32,800 bases of DNA from Lactiplantibacillus herbarum. Its GTDB lineage: Bacteria > Bacillota > Bacilli > Lactobacillales > Lactobacillaceae. This document shows positions 17,670 to 24,298 of this stretch, in pieces. The notes under the pieces were generated by a model, which worked only from the letters and a program-made list of their open reading frames with translations, had not been told where the DNA came from and ran no database searches. The stretch spans positions 58,980-91,779 of the forward strand of contig NZ_LFEE01000019.1 in NCBI RefSeq assembly GCF_001039045.1, read 5' to 3'. A program made the translations under genes and the position numbers. Numbering within the stretch: position 1 is the stretch's first letter; each line of letters begins with the position of its first letter.

Positions 17670-17803
17670 ATTTATTTTTAGGATCAATCATATTCCTGTA
17701 ATCACTGGCTGAATAGCTTCTTAGAGTCGTCTTTTTCACTGACAACTTTCATGCTACCTAAAACAGTCCCCATAGGTACCCAAGTTATTTCGTCAAAAGC
17801 AAT

Positions 17804-18520
17804 TTATTGTCTAATACTAGTAACTATCAGCTTTTGATTGACCCGGCAAAGCTCCCACACCTCAGTAAAGCGTTCAATATACGCATTATCGTACAGATTC
17901 TGGTTATACGCCGCCGATTGATTGTCATACTGAAAATAATCACGCGCCTGAGCCGTAACCACGATTTTAAGCTTTTTGGAAAATTTAGTGCGTTCTTGTC
18001 CTAATTCAAGGATCACCAATCCCTCTAACTGATCACGCTTATGTTTCTTTGCATACCGCCTCAATATTCGTCGCTGCTTACGAAAATACCGCGATGACAT
18101 AACACCTCGTAACGTTTGTATATCGTTAGTCGTCCATGCCGTTTCAACTTGATAAAAAAGCGTTTCGAATTCGGTTTGAACATCTGTCGAGACTGACATC
18201 ACATTATTAGGATGCACGCGGTTAAATCGATATTGTTTTCTGGTACGTAGAAACACTGGAACAAAGGAAAGGACGACAATCCCGCCAAAAACAACCATAG
18301 CTATCGGACTATAATAATTCCGCCCGTAGTAACCACGACGATTATAATCATCATATGAATTATCGTATGTATTGGATGTATACGCACCCGTTGATGTGCC
18401 ACCATTACCCCCACTATTATTTCCACTAGTACTGCCACCAGCTCTAGCGAATGCCACGACTGGGCATATCAGCAACATTACCAACACGCTCAAGCTAACT
18501 GTTGAAAACCACTTTTTCAA
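17804..18520 (-). CDS. Tim44-like domain membrane protein
   Basis: The 238-residue protein starts with a signal-peptide-like segment (about 1-25, ending VVAFARA), followed by a Gly/Ser/Asn/Tyr-rich stretch (26-68) and one membrane helix (about 72-90). A cytosolic-type domain of the Tim44-like fold follows (about 110-238), recognisable in FETLFYQVETAWTTNDIQTL and RYFRKQRRILRR. Bacterial members have no firmly known role. The start is the TTG at 18520 with GGGGG about eight bases before it. After the TAA the same frame stays open for 33 more codons, to a TGA at 17702, and reads like protein. The last genuine-looking part (FTEVWELCRVNQKLIVTSIRQ region) is where family members usually end, so truncation is possible but not shown. 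Confidence 0.75.
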   Translation of the reverse strand: MKKWFSTVSLSVLVMLLICPVVAFARAGGSTSGNNSGGNGGTSTGAYTSNTYDNSYDDYNRRGYYGRNYYSPIAMVVFGGIVVLSFVPVFLRTRKQYRFNRVHPNNVMSVSTDVQTEFETLFYQVETAWTTNDIQTLRGVMSSRYFRKQRRILRRYAKKHKRDQLEGLVILELGQERTKFSKKLKIVVTAQARDYFQYDNQSAAYNQNLYDNAYIERFTEVWELCRVNQKLIVTSIRQ

Positions 18521-18942
18521 AATAAAACGCCCCCATTTTTGATCTTATACTCTACCTAAACACAACTTGCTTGTACCAGCTCACACTGCCACTAATATCA
18601 GCGCTACACATAATCACGATTGCAGTCATTGCTCATAGATGATTTACTACTAGCCTCACCATAATGAAATCCTATAAACTATCACTATACAGTACTGTAC
18701 ATTTTTAATAGATTCTTTAAATTGTATCATGGGTTCTCCAAAATATTTGTAAAGTTTTTGTATCGTTGAGTTACAGAGCTTAATGATAGTCAAATTAACC
18801 AAGATGCAATGCAGCCACTGCAAAAGTTAATTCAAACGTATACAACTTAAACCAATTTGTGAGATATAAAATAACCAGTCTGTGAAATCGCAACTTTTCA
18901 CAGACTGGTTATTAATTTAGTCATTTCATTAACCGTTGAAGT
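18521..18942. other. AT-rich spacer upstream of the Tim44-like gene
   Basis: There is no clear gene in these 422 bases. A perfect 12-base palindrome TACAGTACTGTA (18688-18699) lies where a regulator could bind upstream of the Tim44-like gene. On the plus strand 18770-18850 is open for 26 codons ending NQDAMQPLQKLIQTYTT, which resembles the tail of a protein but has no start. The terminator of the next gene occupies 18870-18913. Confidence 0.45.
18870..18913 (-). terminator. Terminator of the YdhK-type lipoprotein gene
   Basis: An 18-base-pair perfect stem (18870-18887 and 18896-18913) encloses an eight-base loop and is followed on the minus strand by TTATTTTA. It begins 29 bases past the stop codon of the lipoprotein gene. 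Confidence 0.88.
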
Positions 18943-19491
18943 TTATTTATAGAGTTCATCCTGTGCCAACCACTTATGATTCTTCACCATTTTCCCACCA
19001 GTTGTTGGTGTAAAGTTAACCTCATACGCTGGACCTGGATTAACCGCAGTAATCGTCCCGTGGGCACCTTCCATTCCGGCCATATGATTAGTTAACAAGG
19101 TGATTTTCTCACCAACGTGATAACTCTTATGATCACCGCCTAATTCATTCTTAGTGATCCACTTATGGTTTTTAACCATCTTATTAGTTTTCGTTGATTT
19201 GAAGTTAACTTCATATAATTTTGTTTGATAGACACCGACGACCGTAGCTTTAGCACCCTTCATGCCTGCCATATGCGTTGCTGACATCTTCACACAACTG
19301 CCAACTTTATACTTGGGATTTTTATCCTTCGTTAACCCACTAATTTTAGCTTGCGACTTCGTAGTCGTCTTAGTACTCGTACTACTTTCTGAACTACTAC
19401 TACTTTTCTTGTTCGCATTGCCACTCGTTCCACAAGCCGACAAAGCTAACCCCAACGTCATTACCGTAACAGCTAATTTAAATTTTTTCAT
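18943..19491 (-). CDS. YdhK-family (DUF1541) lipoprotein with two tandem domains
   Basis: The 182-residue product has a lipoprotein signal with lipobox LSAC (Cys20), so it should be anchored to the outer face of the membrane. A Ser/Thr/Lys linker (about 21-58) leads to two copies of the DUF1541 unit (about 60-117 and 123-181). Each has an HMAGM motif followed by GA, a (Y)EVNF strand and the shared KMVKNHKW. The His/Met-rich motif suggests metal contact, and relatives are often found near copper or heavy-metal genes, but no such gene is nearby here and function is unknown. The first repeat has VGSCVKM with an extra cysteine where the second has VGEKITL. The ribosome site (AGGGGG) is rather far, about 12 bases, from the ATG. 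Confidence 0.82.
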   Translation of the reverse strand: MKKFKLAVTVMTLGLALSACGTSGNANKKSSSSSESSTSTKTTTKSQAKISGLTKDKNPKYKVGSCVKMSATHMAGMKGAKATVVGVYQTKLYEVNFKSTKTNKMVKNHKWITKNELGGDHKSYHVGEKITLLTNHMAGMEGAHGTITAVNPGPAYEVNFTPTTGGKMVKNHKWLAQDELYK

Positions 19492-19911
19492 ATTTAACGT
19501 CTATCCCCCTAAAAACCTGTATCTTTAACCTAACTATGCTTGCATTCATTCACTTCAGCACCACTAGTTGCTTCATTCTCACAGCGCCTCCTTTTCCTGC
19601 CTACAATTAAATCGTACATGACATGAGTCCTTTTTATCAAAGCAACACCACCATATTATTCACTCAGTTAATTTACAAAAACGATTTATAAAATGGCCTT
19701 CAAACATCTCCGGACAGCAGCCACTAGTATCCCTATCTAGCAGTCCTACAAAGATTATCGTGGCCAATAATTGATATTTTTCAGCCCTTTATCTTATTAA
19801 CCCTAAAAGTCTAAATCAGTTGCTTAATTTATTCGATTATGTCCATAATCTTTTACTTGTGATAACCAACAAGTAAGTGCTATAACGTTAGTAGCTTAAG
19901 GAGGCTACGTT
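19492..19911. other. Long spacer carrying the regulated promoter of the M20 gene
   Basis: No gene is visible in these 420 bases. The last 80 bases contain the promoter and two operator-like dyads described separately. The rest is AT-rich and must also contain the promoter of the lipoprotein gene, for which I see no convincing hexamers. Confidence 0.45.
19835..19886 (+). promoter_or_regulatory. M20 gene promoter with two inverted-repeat operators
   Basis: TTGTGA (-35, 19857-19862) and TATAAC (-10, 19881-19886) are 18 bases apart. A perfect 8-8-8 dyad TTACTTGT...ACAAGTAA (19853-19876) covers the -35 and spacer. A second perfect dyad, GATTATG-TC-CATAATC (19835-19850), lies immediately upstream. 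The positions suit a repressor on the first and a second regulator or an activator on the other. I cannot name the proteins. Confidence 0.6.
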
Positions 19912-21129
19912 ATGAATCAACCAGATGCCATGAAAATTTTATCCGATTTAGTTAAGATTCGATCAGTTAACGATAACGAATTAGAAGTCGCACAATACTT
20001 AAAAAATTTATTTGACCAAGCCGGGATTGAAAGCAAAATCCTGCCATTAGGTGGCAATCGCGCCAACTTGGTCGCTACTTTAGGACAAGGCGAACCCGTA
20101 CTGGGTGTTGCCGGTCACATGGATGTCGTGGATGTCGAAGCCCAAAACTGGGACAGTGATCCTTTTGAAGTCGTTCAAAAAGGCGATAACCTTTACGGCC
20201 GTGGTGTTGCTGATATGAAAGATGGTTTAGCTGCTATCACCATCGCACTAATTACTCTCAAACAGAACAAGGTTCCATTAAAAGGAACTCTCAAGTTTTT
20301 AGCAACTGCGGGTGAAGAAGTCGGTCAGATTGGTTCGGAACAATTAACTGCAGATGGCTACATGAAAGATGTTTCAGCCATGCTAGTCGGCGAACCAACT
20401 GGCTACCGGATTATTTGTGCCAACAAGGGCCAACTTAATCTAACCGTCACTTCTAAAGGTAAAGCTGCCCACAGCTCAATGCCTAAACTGGGTAATAATG
20501 CCGTTGAACACCTCTTACAGGCCTTGCAATTGATGCGCACTACTTTTGATAAACTATCCACTGGCGTTACTAATACCGTGATGGGTGAAACCTTGTATAA
20601 CGTCGATGTCATTAATGGTGGTAACCAGGTTAACGCCATTCCAGGTCTAGCAACAGCCCAGATCAATTTACGGACCATCCCTGAATTACCTAACGCTAAA
20701 ATTGTGGCTGCTCTACAAACTGCCTTAGCCGATTACAACCAGTCAAGTAATGGTCAAGTTGAATTAACCGTCGATATGGACGTCATCTCAACTGAAGGTA
20801 ACCAAGATTCTAAACTGATCAAGCTGATTCAAGCTGTTGGTCAACCATATATGGCTCATCAGAATCTCAGTCCAGAAGAAATGAAACGTGATGCCGCATT
20901 GCTCAAAATGATTGATATGCCATTCTCCGCAACTGAAATCCTAACCATGAGTGCTTCTGGTGGGACCGACGCTTCGCAATACTTGGTTGATCAACCAGTC
21001 GGATTTGACTACGCCGTCTTCGGTCCTGGTAATGATACGCAACATCAAGATAATGAGTACACCTCGCAACAGATGTATTTTGATTTTATCGAAATCTATC
21101 AAGAACTCTTTAAACAGTATTTAGCCTAA
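19912..21129 (+). CDS. M20 family metallopeptidase / ArgE-DapE-type deacylase
   Basis: The 405-residue product is a two-zinc M20 hydrolase. Ligands and catalytic residues are visible: His69 and Asp71 (GVAGHMDVVDVEAQNWDSD), Asp101 (GRGVADMKDGLAA), Glu135-Glu136 (TAGEEVGQIGSE), and a late SGGTDASQYL segment. The lid domain lies at about 180-290 (NKGQLNLTVTSKGKAAHSSMP). It matches the ArgE/DapE group often annotated as succinyl-diaminopimelate desuccinylase, but no lysine or DAP gene is nearby, so the substrate (N-acyl amino acid or peptide) is open. AAGGAGG eight bases before the ATG fixes the start. It is a single-gene unit. Confidence 0.88.
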   Translation: MNQPDAMKILSDLVKIRSVNDNELEVAQYLKNLFDQAGIESKILPLGGNRANLVATLGQGEPVLGVAGHMDVVDVEAQNWDSDPFEVVQKGDNLYGRGVADMKDGLAAITIALITLKQNKVPLKGTLKFLATAGEEVGQIGSEQLTADGYMKDVSAMLVGEPTGYRIICANKGQLNLTVTSKGKAAHSSMPKLGNNAVEHLLQALQLMRTTFDKLSTGVTNTVMGETLYNVDVINGGNQVNAIPGLATAQINLRTIPELPNAKIVAALQTALADYNQSSNGQVELTVDMDVISTEGNQDSKLIKLIQAVGQPYMAHQNLSPEEMKRDAALLKMIDMPFSATEILTMSASGGTDASQYLVDQPVGFDYAVFGPGNDTQHQDNEYTSQQMYFDFIEIYQELFKQYLA

Positions 21130-21175
21130 ATTTGTTAATACCAAATTAAATATTTGACTGATACATGATCAATTT

Positions 21176-21224
21176 AAATAGCCGTCTGAAGTTGGATTTT
21201 TATCCATTCTCAGACGGCTATTTT
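21176..21224. terminator. Terminator after the M20 gene
   Basis: A stem of about 14 base pairs (AAATAGCCGTCTGA with TCAGACGGCTATTT) encloses a 20-base loop and is followed by T-rich sequence on both strands. It can serve the M20 gene and possibly the convergent universal stress gene. Confidence 0.85.
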
Positions 21225-21309
21225 ATCTCGTTATTTATCAACAATTGAAACTTTTTTTCAGTAAACTTCGGACTTCTCATTCGAAACAAACCAGTTAGTA
21301 ATTTCAACG

Positions 21310-21765
21310 TTAAGCTAATGCAGCGGCTAAAGGCAGAGGCAAGGCCGCCGGTTCACGCACAATAATCGCATTTTTCTTTGACCACCTAGTGACGTACATC
21401 GTCGTGTGCCCCATTACTGATAGCGAACCGATGCAATGGCGACCACTTGCTCCCATGATAATCATTGCAACATTATTTAGATTTGATAACTTGGTTAATC
21501 TTTTTGACGGATTACCGTAAATGACAGTTGAAATAACATGCTTAACACCAAGCTCAGTCCCCACTTTGTAAAAATTACGATTAAAGTATCGTGCTAGTGA
21601 CTCTTCACGTCGCTGTGCTGCCAATCCTGGCCATTCTTTGGTATCCACAACGTGCACTAGGTAGAGCGCTTTTTGTAAGCGAATCGCTAACATAGCTGCT
21701 TGTTTTACAATCGATAAGGATCGGTGCGTACTATCAACCGCTACTAAAATCACATTATCTTTCAT
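21310..21765 (-). CDS. Universal stress protein UspA-like
   Basis: The 151-residue product has the Usp alpha/beta fold pattern: an N-terminal strand VILVAVDSTHRS, a central LYLVHVVDT strand and a C-terminal MIIMGASGRHCIGSLSVMGHTTMYVTR block. The ATP-binding signature G-x2-G-x9-G-(S/T) is imperfect here: ten residues separate the glycines and His follows the last Gly, so nucleotide binding is doubtful. An Ala/Leu/Pro-rich tail (ALPLPLAAALA) is unusual. The ATG at 21765 has AGGAGG eight bases upstream, preferred over an earlier in-frame start. It is a single gene. Confidence 0.85.
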   Translation of the reverse strand: MKDNVILVAVDSTHRSLSIVKQAAMLAIRLQKALYLVHVVDTKEWPGLAAQRREESLARYFNRNFYKVGTELGVKHVISTVIYGNPSKRLTKLSNLNNVAMIIMGASGRHCIGSLSVMGHTTMYVTRWSKKNAIIVREPAALPLPLAAALA

Positions 21766-22100
21766 ATTTGGTTCCTCCTGAAACAACAGACACTATTCTA
21801 ACCACTTAAACAATCCAGCGCTATCAATTTTAATCAACGTATCACTGCAGTTTAGTTCACTGTTCAATATAGTCACGTGCGCCGTTCGGCTATATTAATG
21901 CTCCTATTTAATGATTACACAGTTAATATCAGGTTATCAAAACAAGACGGTTAATTTAGCCAATTAAGATGGTTAATTTACATTTTTCTTCACTCTCCGC
22001 TTAAGAGCATAAAAATTAATTAGCTTTTTTACTTTAAAAATAGTGTGGTCCCTCTAAAGTAGATTTACGCTACCTCAGAGAGACCACATTAAGTTCATGC
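21766..22100. other. Spacer upstream of the Usp gene with paired direct repeats
   Basis: No gene is visible. The 10-mer GGTTAATTTA occurs twice (21949-21958 and 21971-21980), 22 bases apart. An inverted repeat AATATAG/CTATATT (21866-21896) surrounds a small GCCG-TT-CGGC hairpin. A TAGAAT on the minus strand shortly before the Usp start could be its -10. The right end holds the terminator of the next gene. Confidence 0.45.
22042..22090 (-). terminator. Terminator of the small four-helix membrane protein gene
   Basis: Arms around TGTGGTC (right, minus-strand 5' side) and GACCACA (left) form an imperfect stem of about 11 pairs, continued by CTCT/AGAG. Minus-strand sequence after it reads CTATTTTTAAAG. 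It begins ten bases after the stop codon. Confidence 0.75.
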
Positions 22101-22577
22101 CTATTTATTCTTTTTCGCCGCCACGTAATTTTGGCGTGCATCTTTTGAATCTTGTTTCATGGTTGGATAAGCTTTCTTGATATCATTTGCACTGATCAAA
22201 AAAAATACAATTATTATTACTTCAATTGGAACCAGAATTAAACCCATTAGTGCAAGGTAATTATCCCCGTTACCCCCATTTGCGATATCATTCGTTAATA
22301 CTGGAAGCAGTAACAATGAAATCACGTTTGAAACGTACACTAAGACCGGCGCAACATACTTTCTTTTCGATACTAAGGCCAATTTACTTGCAGTAAAGTT
22401 AGCAATTACCGTTAATATAAGTATGACACCATTAAGTCGAATATTATCGAATCCCAGAAGAGCAGCAGCCATGATAATAATGAGCATGATTGGAATACCT
22501 AAATAATAACCATATACCTGATAAGGCCTACTCTTAACCTTTAGTTCTTGCCGTGCAACTTTTAAATTTTCTTTCAA
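22101..22577 (-). CDS. Small membrane protein with four predicted helices, unknown function
   Basis: I do not recognise this 158-residue protein. It has a short basic N-terminus, four hydrophobic segments (about 24-43, 47-67, 76-98 and 107-130) and a polar, Lys/Gln-rich C-terminal tail (NDIKKAYPTMKQDSKDARQN onward). This resembles small multi-pass proteins found beside lactic bacterial stress or bacteriocin loci, but nothing here identifies a role. The start is TTG with AAGGGG about eight bases before it. It stands alone with its own promoter and terminator. Confidence 0.7.
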   Translation of the reverse strand: MKENLKVARQELKVKSRPYQVYGYYLGIPIMLIIIMAAALLGFDNIRLNGVILILTVIANFTASKLALVSKRKYVAPVLVYVSNVISLLLLPVLTNDIANGGNGDNYLALMGLILVPIEVIIIVFFLISANDIKKAYPTMKQDSKDARQNYVAAKKNK

Positions 22578-22601
22578 AATTATTCCCCTTAAATAAATTT
22601 T

Positions 22602-22629
22602 GTTATAATTAATAATACCATCTAAACAA
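22602..22629 (-). promoter_or_regulatory. Promoter of the four-helix membrane protein gene
   Basis: TTGTTT (22624-22629) and TATAAC (22602-22607) on the minus strand are 16 bases apart and lie 25 bases before the TTG start. Confidence 0.55.
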
Positions 22630-22801
22630 AAGAATGTAATTATAATTTTATAAGTGTAGTTTTTTAGCTATTGACCTCACTTTAAGTATTCTTGAAGTAA
22701 CTTTATAAACTACTATCAAACTACAGTTCACAAAGAAATGCACCGATTCATCATAAAAGTGCTATGCTGTTATCAAACGTTCAAGAATGGAGTGTATTCA
22801 T

Positions 22802-23302
22802 ATGGCTCAAGCACTAATTGTAATTGACATGCAGCAAGCGTTACAGGAACTAGCACAACGTGATCAGGTTATTGACACCATCAACCACCGCATCGATCAA
22901 TACCGTGCTTTAAACCGACCGATTATTTTCATTCAGCATACCGAACCGGGGATGGAAGTTGCCAGCCAGAATTGGCAGCTCTTTCCTGAAATCCATGCTC
23001 AGGGAACCGATACTTATTTCATTAAAACGCAACCCGATTCTTTCTATCAAACGGGACTTGAATCTTTTCTAAAAATGAACCAGCTAAGACACATTGAAAT
23101 TTGTGGCGCACAGGTCGAATTCTGTGTTGACACCACGACACGGATCGCCTTTCATCTAGGATTTAAGATTGACCTCTTAATCGATGGTATTACGACGATG
23201 GATACTAATTATTTATCAGCCAGTATGATCAAACAGCATCATGCCCACATCTGGGAACACCGATTTGGTGAATTTGTGGATGTCACTACGCCGTTAAATT
23301 AA
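22802..23302 (+). CDS. Isochorismatase-family cysteine hydrolase
   Basis: The 166-residue product has the isochorismatase/nicotinamidase fold and the full catalytic triad: Asp9 (ALIVIDMQQ), Lys75 (FIKTQPDSF) and Cys108 (ICGAQVEFCVDTT), the last preceded by the usual cis-peptide region. The family hydrolyses amides or enol ethers; the substrate cannot be told, and the absence of siderophore or NAD genes nearby argues against a specific name. The start is the ATG at 22802 with GGAG nine bases before it; the frame stays open five codons further upstream. It is a single-gene unit, convergent with the downstream reductase gene. Confidence 0.87.
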   Translation: MAQALIVIDMQQALQELAQRDQVIDTINHRIDQYRALNRPIIFIQHTEPGMEVASQNWQLFPEIHAQGTDTYFIKTQPDSFYQTGLESFLKMNQLRHIEICGAQVEFCVDTTTRIAFHLGFKIDLLIDGITTMDTNYLSASMIKQHHAHIWEHRFGEFVDVTTPLN

Positions 23303-23316
23303 CTTTACGTCATCAA

Positions 23317-23367
23317 AAAATCTTCAGTTAAAAGACAATTTATAACTGTCTTTTAACTGGAGATTTT
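23317..23367. terminator. Bidirectional terminator between the hydrolase and reductase genes
   Basis: A 21-base-pair stem (23317-23337 with 23347-23367), broken only by one wobble position and flanked by A- and T-runs, separates two convergent genes. It can end transcription from both sides. Confidence 0.9.
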
Positions 23368-23404
23368 AATTTAAAAATTAATAATTTTTTGCCAATTCAT
23401 CACT

Positions 23405-24052
23405 TTAATATACCGGCCGCGTTTCTCCCTGTGTATCCGCGTCGGCAATCCCCACGCTATCATTGTTCAGATAGCCCGGATCAGCAATGATTTTCACAAT
23501 TACATCGGCCATACTCTGCCGTGATCCTGAAACACCTAAGTATGGATCATGCTTGTGTGTCACAAGATACTTGACTTCATCGCGGTCATTCAACCATGGA
23601 AACCGTAAAGTTGTATATGACAAACCAGATTCCGCTAACAATTGATCGGCATTAATCGCGGCTTGTAATCCTGACTTAACCATCTCGTAGTTCCAGCGAC
23701 CATATTCACCCGGAACTTCATTATATAAACCTAACAAACTGGACTCAACAACTCGTTCAACGTGGTTAGCCTGCATGGCCTTCACCACGTTTTTCGTAAT
23801 GATATTGTCGGCCGTATGATCCACCATTGCCACATAGACAAGATCCTGCCCCTGCATGGCACGATTAATCAACTCATAATCGGCCAAATCACCATCAACT
23901 AGGGTTACGCGATCATTAGCTGCAAAGTCACTCAACCGCTGACTATTCCGTAAGACAAGAGTCAATGCCACGTTGGGCTGTTCGTTCAATACTCGTTGCG
24001 TTACTAACCGAGCAATCTGACCGTTGGCACCTAGAATTAAGACTTTTTTCAT
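23405..24052 (-). CDS. NAD(P)-binding Rossmann-fold reductase (SDR/NmrA-like)
   Basis: The 215-residue product opens with a dinucleotide-binding loop (KKVLILGANGQIARLV) and has the short atypical-SDR form seen in NAD(P)H-binding (NmrA-like) proteins: a conserved DGDLADYE segment, a Y-x3-K-like pair in RWNYEMVKSGLQAA and a LRFPWL segment near residue 165. It likely reduces or senses small carbonyl or quinone compounds, but the substrate is not known. The ATG at 24052 has AGGAGG nine bases upstream. A MerR-type promoter lies 63 bases before it, which suggests induction by a small reactive compound. Confidence 0.85.
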   Translation of the reverse strand: MKKVLILGANGQIARLVTQRVLNEQPNVALTLVLRNSQRLSDFAANDRVTLVDGDLADYELINRAMQGQDLVYVAMVDHTADNIITKNVVKAMQANHVERVVESSLLGLYNEVPGEYGRWNYEMVKSGLQAAINADQLLAESGLSYTTLRFPWLNDRDEVKYLVTHKHDPYLGVSGSRQSMADVIVKIIADPGYLNNDSVGIADADTQGETRPVY

Positions 24053-24114
24053 TATACAATTCCTCCTATTAACAACTGTTGGCATAGCTGATACTCAACT
24101 TTAATTCAGTACTT

Positions 24115-24145
24115 AGCTTAAACCTTAAAGTTCACTTCAAGGCAA
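24115..24145 (-). promoter_or_regulatory. MerR-type promoter with 19-bp spacer and central dyad
   Basis: On the minus strand TTGCCT (24140-24145) and TAAGCT (24115-24120) are separated by 19 bases rather than 17. A 9-2-9 dyad, CCTTGAAGT-GA-ACTTTAAGG (24123-24142, one mismatch), fills the spacer. An over-long spacer occupied by a dyad is the hallmark of promoters activated by DNA twisting by MerR-family regulators. No MerR gene is in the window. Confidence 0.72.
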
Positions 24146-24248
24146 GGATAAAGTTTGAATTTTTCAACATTTATCTTTCAGATTGCTAAATTCATCTGTG
24201 CCAGTATCAACAGTCCTATCAGATAAATACTAAATTATGATATTTTTA

Positions 24249-24283
24249 GACAGTAAAGGCCCGGCATACGGGCCTTTACTGTC
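24249..24283. terminator. Hairpin at the end of the polysaccharide operon
   Basis: A perfect 15-base-pair stem with a five-base loop begins 16 bases past the last stop codon of the operon. It is GC-rich at the tip (AAGGCCCG / CGGGCCTT). Neither strand has a good T-run after it, so termination or 3'-end protection may rely on the stem alone. Confidence 0.7.
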
Positions 24284-24298
24284 ATATTTAACATTTAC

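Noticed and set aside
19912-21129. Naming the M20 protein dapE or argE
   Set aside because: Family motifs do not fix the substrate and there is no lysine or arginine gene nearby.
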